DNA from: a bacterium
GTDB lineage: Bacteria; Zhuqueibacterota; QNDG01; DSAB01
Direction of reading: 5' to 3'
DNA length: 34,417 nt
NCBI GenBank assembly: GCA_016931965.1
Contig: JAFGDT010000122.1
Span: forward strand, 1-34,417
The notes beneath the pieces are model-generated. The model was given only the letters and a program-made list of their open reading frames with translations. It made no database searches and was not told the origin of the DNA. Position 1 is the stretch's first letter. The number at the start of each line of letters is the position of its first letter. A program made the position numbers and the translations under genes. Below are positions 6,535-15,251 of the stretch, in pieces.

Positions 6535-9081
6535 ATGAAAACATGGAGAAGATTTATTTCAGTCAACCTTTTTATGTTTGTTGTGTTGCTTTCCATACTT
6601 AAATCGGAAGCGCAAGATGATGTTATTAAAAACATAAAAGTTGGTTCACAACCCGACGGAAGCATTTTAGTCCCTACAAATCAATTGCTGCGCCCTGCCG
6701 GATTCCAGGTTTATTTTCCGGGCAGACCGGTTGATCTGGCGCTTACTCACGACAATAAACTGCTGGCAGTAAAAAATAAGAATTCATTAGAACTGATTCG
6801 CATACAGGACCGAACCATTTTACAATCATTGCCATTGAAAGAAAGCGGCAGTTCATTTACCGGACTGTGTGTCTCGGCAGATGGGCGCGAGCTGTTTGTA
6901 ACGGATGCAAGAGATCGGATCCACATTGCTGAATTGGATGATAACCTCATATTGCAATGGGAAAATACCATCAAATTGCCGTCTCCAGATATTGGCGGAT
7001 ACCCGGTTCCGGGAGGTCTGACACTGAATAGACAGCAAAATAAAATTTATGTGACGCTGAGTCGAAATAATACGCTGGCAGTCGTGAATCTGGCAGATGC
7101 GAATGTGATCGAGATTCCGGTGGGTATTGCACCTTACGAGGTTGTGCTTGCCTCTGATTCAAAAGCTTATGTGAGCAATTGGGGAGGCCGAAAACCACAT
7201 GAGGGTGAATCCACTTACAACACATCCGGCAGTCAAGTGCTGGTCGATCCTCAAACCGGCATCGCCAATAATGGAGCCATTTCCGTTATCGATCTGGTAA
7301 AAAATGTGCAGATTAAAAATATTGATGTGGGCTTGCATCCCAGCGGCATGGTATTGAGTCCGGATCACACCCGATTGTTTGTCGCCTGCGCCAATAGTGA
7401 TATCGTTTCGGTGATCAATACCCATACAGACGAAGTGATAGAAGAAATCTCTGTACACCTGGAAGAGAATTTACTTTTCGGCAGCGCTCCCAATGCGTTG
7501 GCCATTTCTCGGGGCGGGAAGACTCTTTACGTTGCCAACGGTACCGACAACGCGATTTGTGTCATACAGATGGGTACTCCCAGCTTGGTTGTTGGATACA
7601 TTCCTGCCGGCTGGTATCCCGCGTCGGTTATTCTGGATGAGGAAACAAATACTTTATTTGTGGCGAATGTAAAAGGTATCGGTTCACGGAATCAATTGAC
7701 CAATAGAGATGGATACAATACCCATGACCATCTGGGTACTGTTTCCATCATTCCTCTGCCTGACGAGCAAAAGCTGGCAGAAATGACAAAAACTGTACAC
7801 GAAAATAATACTTATATCCAAAAGTTGATGGCCATCCAGTCAGGCGATGAATTCAGAAGCAAAGTGCCTGTTCCGCAGTTACAGGCTCAAATTTCATATT
7901 TTAAACATGTGGTTTACATCATCAAAGAGAATCGCACCTACGATCAGGTATTTGGGGATATGCCGCAAGGTAATGGCGATATAAATCTTGTACATTTCGG
8001 TCGGGAAGTCACTCCAAATCATCATAAATTAGCAGAGACATTTGTTTTATTGGATAATTTTTATTGCAGCGGTATTTTAAGCGCTGACGGGCATCAATGG
8101 ACTGATGAAGCATACGTGACGGATTATATTGAAAAATTTTTTGGTGATTTTACCCGCAGTTATCCATATGACGGCAACGATGCATTGGCGTATGCAAGCA
8201 CGGGTTTTATCTGGGATAATGTGCTGAGACATGGATTGACATTTCGCGATTACGGTGAATTTGTTGATGCTGTGATTGAGCCTGGAAACGCAACCTTTAT
8301 GGATATTTATCAGGATTTTCTTGAAGGAAATGAAAGTATAAAAATCCGTGCTAAAGAAAATCTTGAGCAACTGAAACCTTACTTGTGTCCTACATTCATA
8401 GGGTTCCCCAATAAAGTACCCGATGTGTACCGGGCGGCTGAATTCATTAAGGAACTTAAGGCATTCGAAGAGAACAATCATTTTCCTCATTTCATCATTA
8501 TGCTGTTGCCCAACGATCACACGTCGGGGACGCGTCCAGGACTACCGACTCCACGCGCAGCCGTAGCAGATAATGACCTTGCGCTGGGACAAATCGTTGA
8601 TGCGATTTCTCACAGTAAATTCTGGAACGAAACCTGTATTTTTGTAACCGAGGATGATCCCCAAGCGGGTCTGGATCATGTGGACGGGCACCGCACGGTA
8701 GGGATGGTCATCAGCCCCTATACCAAACGCGGCGAAGTCATTTCAACCTATTACTCTCAAATTAATATGGTTCGAACCATGGAGAATATTCTCGGTATTC
8801 CTCCAATGAATCAATTTGATATGGCAGCAGAACCCATGACAGACTGCTTCACCGAAACGCCGGATTTTACTCCCTATGAAGCTTTGCCCAATAACATTCG
8901 CCTCGACGAATTGAATCCGCCCCTGGAAAGTTTAAGTGGAGAACCGCTTTACTGGGCTAAAATGTCACTGGAACAGGATCTGGATGATGTTGATCGTATT
9001 GATGAAGACACATTTAATCGAATTATCTGGCATTCTGTTAAGGGATATGATGTGCCGTATCCTGTGTTATCACACAGATAG
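6535..9081 (+). CDS. Exported YVTN beta-propeller protein with C-terminal phosphoesterase domain
   Basis: An 848-aa secreted protein with a clear signal peptide (basic MKTWRR, then FISVNLFMFVVLLSIL, cleavage near SEAQ). Residues about 50-410 form a YncE/YVTN-type propeller: VSADGRELFVTD, LNRQQNKIYVTL, LSPDHTRLFVACANSD, ISRGGKTLYVANGTDN, ASVILDEETNTLFVANV. Residues about 450-790 are a phosphoesterase domain of the phospholipase C / acid phosphatase family (PF04185-like): FKHVVYIIKENRTYDQVFGD at its start, SADGHQWTDEAY, LPNDHTSGTRPG, VTEDDPQAGLDHVDGHRT. These acidic and His residues are expected to bind the metal. GGAG at 6524 supports the start. The substrate is unknown; phosphate esters or phospholipids in the periplasm or at the surface are likely. 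The gene is set off from the kinase by a palindrome. Confidence 0.88.
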   Translation: MKTWRRFISVNLFMFVVLLSILKSEAQDDVIKNIKVGSQPDGSILVPTNQLLRPAGFQVYFPGRPVDLALTHDNKLLAVKNKNSLELIRIQDRTILQSLPLKESGSSFTGLCVSADGRELFVTDARDRIHIAELDDNLILQWENTIKLPSPDIGGYPVPGGLTLNRQQNKIYVTLSRNNTLAVVNLADANVIEIPVGIAPYEVVLASDSKAYVSNWGGRKPHEGESTYNTSGSQVLVDPQTGIANNGAISVIDLVKNVQIKNIDVGLHPSGMVLSPDHTRLFVACANSDIVSVINTHTDEVIEEISVHLEENLLFGSAPNALAISRGGKTLYVANGTDNAICVIQMGTPSLVVGYIPAGWYPASVILDEETNTLFVANVKGIGSRNQLTNRDGYNTHDHLGTVSIIPLPDEQKLAEMTKTVHENNTYIQKLMAIQSGDEFRSKVPVPQLQAQISYFKHVVYIIKENRTYDQVFGDMPQGNGDINLVHFGREVTPNHHKLAETFVLLDNFYCSGILSADGHQWTDEAYVTDYIEKFFGDFTRSYPYDGNDALAYASTGFIWDNVLRHGLTFRDYGEFVDAVIEPGNATFMDIYQDFLEGNESIKIRAKENLEQLKPYLCPTFIGFPNKVPDVYRAAEFIKELKAFEENNHFPHFIIMLLPNDHTSGTRPGLPTPRAAVADNDLALGQIVDAISHSKFWNETCIFVTEDDPQAGLDHVDGHRTVGMVISPYTKRGEVISTYYSQINMVRTMENILGIPPMNQFDMAAEPMTDCFTETPDFTPYEALPNNIRLDELNPPLESLSGEPLYWAKMSLEQDLDDVDRIDEDTFNRIIWHSVKGYDVPYPVLSHR

Positions 9082-9169
9082 TGAGTTTGTGATAAGAACA
9101 ATTTTAAAAAATCATATGTCTATATTTGGGGGAAATTCTATCGGTTAGACTGACTAGATACGTCAACAA

Positions 9170-9376
9170 AAGGACAAATCCTGGAAAACCAGGGGGCATC
9201 CTTCCGTTTGGAGCGGAAAAGCTGCGGGTCTAAAGTAAGTTTTTGAGGAGTGAAACTTATGATGCTGCCGTAGTCATATTGGGTGTTGAAATGGTCTTTC
9301 TGATAATCTAGAAAGACTTACCATGACAGCCGGGCTAGCTTGATGTACTTTCCATAAGTGAGGTTCGGCTTTTTTA
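9170..9376 (+). ncRNA. Candidate structured RNA / riboswitch leader with terminator
   Basis: In the 445-base gap before the peptidase gene I see a chain of stems: CCTGG-AAAA-CCAGG (9180-9193), TTCCG/CGGAA (9202-9218), CTGCGG with CCGTAG (9222-9227, 9268-9273) enclosing TAAGTTT/AAACTTA (9236-9259), GTCTTTCT/AGAAAGAC (9294-9317), and AGCCGGGC with GTTCGGCT followed by six T (9328-9375), which would act as a terminator. Short blocks such as GGGTCTAA, TATGATGCTGCCG and GACAGCCGGG resemble parts of GEMM (cyclic-di-GMP-I) RNAs. The canonical GGCAAACC / GCAAAGCC core is not intact, so the class is unassigned. It could regulate the peptidase or be a free small RNA. Confidence 0.42.
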
Positions 9377-9526
9377 TTGGGTTGTAATTGAATTCATTTT
9401 AACTGATATGGGAATCAATATTTGATAATGATGGAATTAGAACTTATTGAAAAAAATACCAAAGATTAAATTCGTATTTTCAAGTATGCTACTTTTTTTC
9501 ACATTACTTAATCATGGGAGGAAACG

Positions 9527-11722
9527 ATGATGTCCAGTGAAAAAAACAACGCCAGAAAAAAGGGCATTGTTTTATTTGAATCCTATATCGTTATGATTAT
9601 TGTCCTTTTTTTCACTTCTTTAAATTTGGCACAGATAGGGATTATTGGAAAACCACCTGAAACACGCAAGGATAATATCAAAGAGACAATCAATGGGATT
9701 GAGATCATTGATCCCTATCGTTGGCTCGAAGATCAGGATAGTCCAGAAACAAGGTCATGGATTGATGCGCAAAACGAATATACGCAATCGATTATAGGCA
9801 ATTTGCCAGGGCGAGATGTTCTCCAAAAACGACTTACAGAATTGATGAGAGTAGATGTTATTGGTCTACCTCAAGCTGCAAACGGTCACTATTTTTTCAC
9901 TAAGCGATTGGCTGATCAAGATTTATTTGTCATTTATATGAGAAAAGGGCTTGAAGGAGAAGACGAAGTATTGATCGATCCACATGGTATGAGTCCTGAT
10001 AAAACAGTAAGTGTCAATATACAAGGCGTCTCTAAAGATGGTAAAATTTTGGCTTATGGGGTGCAACAAGGTGGGGAAGATGAGATCATGATTCGATTTT
10101 TTGATGTGGATCAGCGAATAGACTTACCTGATTCCTTGCCCAGAGGACGTTATATGAGCCTTTCTCTGAAACCTGATAATAGCGGTTTATATTACACAAG
10201 ACATGAAGATGAAGGTGAAAGAGTCTATTATCATCAAATGGGTACTGATCTGGTGGATGATTTTCAAATTTTTGGAGAAGGGTACGGACCCGATAAAATT
10301 ATCTTCACATCACTTTCCGAAGACGGACATCATTTGCTTTTTCATGTGCTTCATGGTTCGTCGGCAGATAAAACTGAGATTTACTATCAAAATGTAACCG
10401 AACAAGGACCCATTTTAACGATCGTTAATGACATTGACGCAAGATTTTTCGGTGAAGTGGCTGGTGAACAAATTTTCATACAAACAAATTGGAATGCACC
10501 GAATAATCGAATTTTAGCTGTTGACTTAAGAGATCTTCCTTCAAGACCATCTCAATGGCGTGAAATTATTCCAAGCAGCGAGGGCGTTATTGAGGGTTTT
10601 GGACTCGCGGGTGGAAGAATATTCATCTTTTATCTTGAAAATGTAATTTCAACAGCGAAAATATTCGATATCAATGGGAGTTATATACGGGATATTTCAT
10701 TACCATATCTTGGTTCACTGAGCGGTGCTAGTGGGCGCTGGGAAAGCAATGAACTCTTTTATTCTTATTCTTCTTTTCATATTCCTTCTACCATCTATCG
10801 ATACGATATTGAAAATGGGGCCCAAGAAATTTGGGCGGTGACCCATGTTCCTATAAATAGCGAAAATATGGAGGTTGAACAAATATGGTACACATCAAAA
10901 GATGGTACAAAAATACCTATGTTTGTTGTTCACCAAAAAGAGATCAAACGTGATGGTACAAATCCCTTACTATTAACCGGTTATGGTGGTTTTACCAATA
11001 GCCAGACTCCTGGATTTTCATCAACAGCTACTGCTTGGGTAGAGTATGGGGGTGTTTATGCTCTTCCTAATTTGCGTGGTGGAGGAGAATTTGGAGAAGA
11101 ATGGCATCAAGCGGGTATGCTTGATAGAAAGCAAAATGTTTTTGATGACTTCATTGCTGCGGCCGAATGGCTCATCGAAAATGGATATACAAAACCAGAA
11201 AAAATATCGATCTCTGGCGGCAGTAATGGCGGACTGCTTGTTGGTGCAGCACTCACCCAAAGGCCGGAATTATTTAAAGCAGTCGTCTGTTCTTATCCGC
11301 TTCTTGATATGATTCGCTATCATTATTTTTTAGTGGCAAAATTTTGGATACCAGAATATGGATCATCAGAGGATCCCGAGCAAATCAAATATCTCTATGC
11401 CTATTCACCCTATCATAACGTGATACCCGGAATGAAATACCCAGCCACCATGTTTATAACGGGTGATTCAGATACACGAGTAGCACCATTACATGCTCGG
11501 AAAATGTGTGCGTTACTACAGAATGCAACATCCTCCGATAATCCAGTGCTACTGCTTTACAATACTGAATCAGGTCATTCGGGGGGGATGCCTTTGAGTA
11601 AACAAATTGAAAACCAAACAAATTGGATGGGTTTTATTATGTGGCAACTTGGAATGATATCCCTGGATATAAAAAAGCCGTTATCTCATTACTCGTCAAT
11701 CCACTTATATTCTTTTTATTAA
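9527..11722 (+). CDS. Prolyl oligopeptidase family serine peptidase (S9A)
   Basis: A 731-aa peptidase that cleaves short peptides after proline. An N-terminal hydrophobic stretch (about residues 14-37, YIVMIIVLFFTSLNLAQIG) acts as signal or anchor, placing it in the periplasm. The S9 N-terminal signature DPYRWLEDQDSPETRSWI starts near residue 62. A seven-bladed propeller follows, then the alpha/beta-hydrolase domain from about residue 450, with LLTGYGGF and LPNLRGGGEFGEEWHQAG. The triad is visible: Ser566 in GGSNGGLL, Asp649 in GDSDTRVAP, His684 in ESGHSGG. The length is normal for the family. ATG 9527 (or 9530) follows GGGAGGAAACG, a strong ribosome site. It is downstream of the structured RNA candidate. 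The last about 20 residues (KKPLSHYSSIHLYSFY) are an atypical tail. Confidence 0.94.
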   Translation: MMSSEKNNARKKGIVLFESYIVMIIVLFFTSLNLAQIGIIGKPPETRKDNIKETINGIEIIDPYRWLEDQDSPETRSWIDAQNEYTQSIIGNLPGRDVLQKRLTELMRVDVIGLPQAANGHYFFTKRLADQDLFVIYMRKGLEGEDEVLIDPHGMSPDKTVSVNIQGVSKDGKILAYGVQQGGEDEIMIRFFDVDQRIDLPDSLPRGRYMSLSLKPDNSGLYYTRHEDEGERVYYHQMGTDLVDDFQIFGEGYGPDKIIFTSLSEDGHHLLFHVLHGSSADKTEIYYQNVTEQGPILTIVNDIDARFFGEVAGEQIFIQTNWNAPNNRILAVDLRDLPSRPSQWREIIPSSEGVIEGFGLAGGRIFIFYLENVISTAKIFDINGSYIRDISLPYLGSLSGASGRWESNELFYSYSSFHIPSTIYRYDIENGAQEIWAVTHVPINSENMEVEQIWYTSKDGTKIPMFVVHQKEIKRDGTNPLLLTGYGGFTNSQTPGFSSTATAWVEYGGVYALPNLRGGGEFGEEWHQAGMLDRKQNVFDDFIAAAEWLIENGYTKPEKISISGGSNGGLLVGAALTQRPELFKAVVCSYPLLDMIRYHYFLVAKFWIPEYGSSEDPEQIKYLYAYSPYHNVIPGMKYPATMFITGDSDTRVAPLHARKMCALLQNATSSDNPVLLLYNTESGHSGGMPLSKQIENQTNWMGFIMWQLGMISLDIKKPLSHYSSIHLYSFY

Positions 11723-11828
11723 TGTCCAGGTTTTAATTTAAATGAAGGAGGCCAACAAAAATATAATGTTTAAAAACAAGAAATTTTTACCTATCTTCAC
11801 ATATATAAAATAACTGAGGAAATTAATC

Positions 11829-14117
11829 ATGAGTTCCAGAAATATCGTCTGTGGATTCTTTTTCTGTTTTTTTCTGACTTCTCAATTTCAAGTAGCCATT
11901 GCTTTTGAAAACAACCGGCAGGGACAGGATATATCCGCTTCACAGTATTTGGAGAACGCTCGGGAGTTTTATGAACAGGGCCAGTACGAGGAAGCCATGG
12001 AGGCAGTTGAGCAGGCGTTGAAAATGGATCATTCTCTGGCAGATGCTTATAAACTGCGGGCCGAGATTCTGCTTCAGGGAAAAACAGAATATGACTGGAC
12101 TCAGGCAGAACAGGCTGCCGGGAAAGCCGTTGAACTCCAACCAGAGAATGCACAATACCATTTCACACTGGGAGAAGCACTGGAAAAGCAGCTCTCGTAT
12201 TATGAGGCGGTGGAACGTTTCAAACGTGCAGTCGAACTGGATACGGCCTTTGTTGAAGCCTGTTACCATCTCGGGCTGTTATACCGAAATGAAATGTATT
12301 TTTACAGAGGGATGGTCGATGTTGAGTCACGAACACAGCTTTATGATGAAAACATACTCAATTACTTACAGGAATACAGCCCGGGCCGTGAGATTCTCCC
12401 CAGGGAATCATTTCTTGTTAATGGAAGAATGCAAGAAGCTCCTGAGCAGCCTTTATATCGAGTCATCGATTATGTCAGAATCATCAGGCAGATGCAATCC
12501 ATGGACTTTATTCATCAAATCAGCTTTGACAAATATGCAGATGATGCACTGGAGAAAGCCGAACGCTATTTACAGAAAGCATTTAAATTGGATCCGGCCC
12601 ACTGGCAGTCGCTGCTTCTACTCGGACTTTTAGCCTATGAAGCTGATGATTCGGAATCGCTCAATGAGTATGCCGAAAAACTTGAACTGTTAAATATTGA
12701 TGACAAAGATGTGTATCTTTTTCTTGGACTTGCCTATAATCAGTTGCACGACTTTCAAAAAGCGAAACTGGCATTTCGGCAGGGTCTGGAATACCTGTCG
12801 CCCGAAGAAAAGTTCATCTTTGAATCACCGCAGTATCTCCTGCCTGCCAGAGGTCCTGATGCACAGGAGAACGAAGAGATTGTCGAGCAGGCTTCCGCCA
12901 TGGATAATTACATGTTCTGGAAGGCCAGAGATCCTTTTTACCTGACAGAAGACAACGAACGCAGGCTGGATCACTTTGCACGATGCGCCTATGTCCATTT
13001 CCGGTTCAGCTTTCCCTGGAGAGAGATCGAGGGTTTAAAGACAGACTGCGGTAAAGTCTATATTCGCTATGGAGAACCCCTGAAAGTAGCCAGGGAATAC
13101 CCTGATCTTTTTTCTCATCATTATTATGAGATCTGGTATTATACGGACAGAACATTCTGCTTCGATGATCCATGGGGAGATGGAAGAGTGGGTTACCAGG
13201 TGAGCAAATTTGATTTTGTGGATATGATCGAAGCGGCTCAGGTAGAATTTGAACAAACACCCGAGGAATACGATTATGCACCGGAAGGGGAAATCTTTGA
13301 TATCCCCTGTCAAATAGCCTCTTTTCGTGGAAGTCGGAATAAAACTGAGCTGGAAATACTATACGGTATTCCAATCACACAGAATGATATGATGAAGACA
13401 GCAGAACTATACCTCGCTTCATACAATACCGGACTCTTCTTTTTTGACCAGCAATGGAATGATGTTTTAAAGGAAACAAGTATAAAAAGATACAGCAGTG
13501 TTGAACTTGTTGACAGTAGCCAAACTGATTTAATGACTGATGCTGTTGAATTGAGAATTGAACCGGGGACCTATCACTTTTCACTGGAACTTGAGAATGA
13601 GTTTTCAAAAAATAAGGGTGTCTTCCGTGATACGCTGGAAGTGGATTCCTATGAAGGAGATGAACTCATGTTAAGCGATATTCTCTTAGCCATGGATATC
13701 CAGCCCTTGCAGGAACCCCCGCAGAGTCGGTATGATCTTGAGATCTTTGCCAATCCGACATCGGTCTACGATCTTGGAAAAGAACTGCATCTCTATTACG
13801 AAATATATAATCTATCCAGCATAGACGGAAATACAAAATACAGTGTCTCTACAGAAGTTTCTTCTGTAACACTGCCCAAGAAAGGGCTGGATTGGGTTTA
13901 TTCCGGGATTAAAGATATTCTGGGGCTCAATCCGAGAGAGATTGTGATAACGACCTACTATGAATATGGTGGAATATCAGATACGGAATTGCATCGTTCG
14001 ATACTCGATGTCAAGAGATTGGGATCTGGTGATTTTGTTCTTTCAATATTGGTTAAAGATCTGCATACAGGACAGGAAACGAATAAACACGTTGGGTTTC
14101 GGATTAGGGAACCTTAA
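11829..14117 (+). CDS. Exported TPR protein with GWxTD domain
   Basis: A 762-aa protein with a signal peptide (MSSRNIVCGFFFCFFLTSQF, cleavage near VAIA). About residues 35-150 are TPR units (YLENAREFYEQGQYEEAMEA, ALKMDHSLADAYKLRAEILL, YHFTLGEALEKQLSYYEAVE, FVEACYHLGLLYRNE), with two more near residues 240-330. The GWxTD domain lies around residues 355-480: NYMFWKARDPFYLTEDNERR, then KVYIRYGEPLKVAREYPD and YEIWYYTD. The rest is beta-rich, without a recognised motif. GWxTD proteins are common in FCB and Acidobacteria genomes and have no established function. GAGGA upstream supports the start. It opens the run with the two following exported proteins, 32 bases apart, and may be co-transcribed with them. 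Confidence 0.87.
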   Translation: MSSRNIVCGFFFCFFLTSQFQVAIAFENNRQGQDISASQYLENAREFYEQGQYEEAMEAVEQALKMDHSLADAYKLRAEILLQGKTEYDWTQAEQAAGKAVELQPENAQYHFTLGEALEKQLSYYEAVERFKRAVELDTAFVEACYHLGLLYRNEMYFYRGMVDVESRTQLYDENILNYLQEYSPGREILPRESFLVNGRMQEAPEQPLYRVIDYVRIIRQMQSMDFIHQISFDKYADDALEKAERYLQKAFKLDPAHWQSLLLLGLLAYEADDSESLNEYAEKLELLNIDDKDVYLFLGLAYNQLHDFQKAKLAFRQGLEYLSPEEKFIFESPQYLLPARGPDAQENEEIVEQASAMDNYMFWKARDPFYLTEDNERRLDHFARCAYVHFRFSFPWREIEGLKTDCGKVYIRYGEPLKVAREYPDLFSHHYYEIWYYTDRTFCFDDPWGDGRVGYQVSKFDFVDMIEAAQVEFEQTPEEYDYAPEGEIFDIPCQIASFRGSRNKTELEILYGIPITQNDMMKTAELYLASYNTGLFFFDQQWNDVLKETSIKRYSSVELVDSSQTDLMTDAVELRIEPGTYHFSLELENEFSKNKGVFRDTLEVDSYEGDELMLSDILLAMDIQPLQEPPQSRYDLEIFANPTSVYDLGKELHLYYEIYNLSSIDGNTKYSVSTEVSSVTLPKKGLDWVYSGIKDILGLNPREIVITTYYEYGGISDTELHRSILDVKRLGSGDFVLSILVKDLHTGQETNKHVGFRIREP

Positions 14118-14136
14118 TTGTATATTTTTATACAAT
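14117..14136. repeat. AT-rich hairpin between the GWxTD gene and the next gene
   Basis: ATTGTATA, loop TTTT, TATACAAT: a perfect 8-bp stem filling most of the 32-base gap. It is too weak for a convincing terminator and might be a binding site or chance. Confidence 0.3.
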
Positions 14137-14149
14137 AGGATAAACCAAT

Positions 14150-15238
14150 ATGTTGATGAGAAGATTCTTTTTATTCTTGATTTTTTCATCATCACTTCTT
14201 TCACAGACAGTTCCATCCGGAATGATTTCAGGATCGGTTCGAGATGTTGACACCGGGAATCCTCTCTATTATGTCAATGTCTTTTTAGCCAACACCACAC
14301 TGGGCACTGCATCGGATGAAAATGGATACTACAGAATTGAGAATATCCCGCCAGGGAAATATGAGCTCGTATTTTCTCACATCGGTTATGAGGTTCACAT
14401 TATTCCCATTGATATCTTTATGATTGAACTAGTCATCAAAGGGATGGATGTCAGGTTGAAAAGCAAGGTGCTTGAGGGAGAGGAAGTCGCTATAGAGACT
14501 GAAAAACCCAGAGAATGGATCAGGGATCTGGAACGGTTCACGCGTATTTTTATCGGGGAAACGGATAATGCAAAAAAATGTACAATCCTCAATCCAGAAG
14601 TCATCGACATTCATGTTGATCCGGAAACCAATATCATCACCGCTTCCTCAGAAAACATGATCAAAGTTGAGAATAGGGCACTGGGTTATGAAGTTGAGAT
14701 CGTGCTGGTTGGATTTGAATGGGAAAGATTTGACCTGGGCAGCCGCTACCCTGGTATGTTTGATTATGGACAGTACACAGATGAAGGATCCTATACGATT
14801 TATGCCTATTTTAAAGAAATGGAACCCGAGAATGACAAAGAATATCAAGAATGGCTGGATAAAAGATATAAAACATACAGAGGTTCACTACCACACTTTT
14901 TATCTTCCCTTGTTCTGGATTGTGTTGAAGATAACAAATTTCGCCTTTATAAACCCACAGAGAGGGGGAGTACTCATCGTATTCAGTCTAATTCGATTGG
15001 ATTCACACTGATTGATTCAGCGCGTTATATCAAAAGAATATACTATGATGGATTTTTACATGTACAGTATGGTGCGTTAGACACATATACATCCATTCTG
15101 CAATTTCAAGACTATACTGTGGATGTTGATTCTTTCGGTTACAATCTGACACCCTATTCATTGAATATAATAGCTGGATACTGGTCCACATTGCGGGTTG
15201 CAGATACATTACCCAGAAGTTACAGGCCCTCTAAATAA
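14150..15238 (+). CDS. Exported protein with carboxypeptidase-regulatory-like domain
   Basis: A 362-aa protein. Signal peptide MLMRRFFLFLIFSSSLLSQ is followed directly by an N-terminal CarboxypepD_reg-like beta-sandwich (about residues 24-100): ISGSVRDVDTGNPLYYVNVF, LANTTLGTASDENGYYRI, PPGKYELVFSHIGYE. This is the domain often found at the start of TonB-dependent receptors and other Bacteroidota-type surface proteins, but no plug or barrel follows. The remaining about 260 residues, conserved with the next gene, have no recognised family (NAKKCTILNPEV, FVEDNK-like segments, DSFGYNLTPYSLN, final LPRSYRPSK). AGGAT lies 7-9 bases before the start; the ATG at 14156 is also possible. The function is unknown; an envelope protein is likely. 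It is the first of a tandem duplicate. Confidence 0.82.
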   Translation: MLMRRFFLFLIFSSSLLSQTVPSGMISGSVRDVDTGNPLYYVNVFLANTTLGTASDENGYYRIENIPPGKYELVFSHIGYEVHIIPIDIFMIELVIKGMDVRLKSKVLEGEEVAIETEKPREWIRDLERFTRIFIGETDNAKKCTILNPEVIDIHVDPETNIITASSENMIKVENRALGYEVEIVLVGFEWERFDLGSRYPGMFDYGQYTDEGSYTIYAYFKEMEPENDKEYQEWLDKRYKTYRGSLPHFLSSLVLDCVEDNKFRLYKPTERGSTHRIQSNSIGFTLIDSARYIKRIYYDGFLHVQYGALDTYTSILQFQDYTVDVDSFGYNLTPYSLNIIAGYWSTLRVADTLPRSYRPSK

Positions 15239-15251
15239 AAAGGATTTTCAA

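Noticed and set aside
8077..8520. Minus-strand open frame of 147 codons inside the phosphoesterase gene
   Set aside because: Antisense to a conserved catalytic domain, with no ribosome site or family resemblance.
9170..9376. Cobalamin, TPP or SAM riboswitch
   Set aside because: The conserved boxes of those classes are not present; only weak GEMM-like resemblance remains.
11767..11814. Tiny frame MFKNKKFLPIFTYIK before the GWxTD gene
   Set aside because: The GGAGG lies about 14 bases away, too far, and 15 residues give no evidence of coding.
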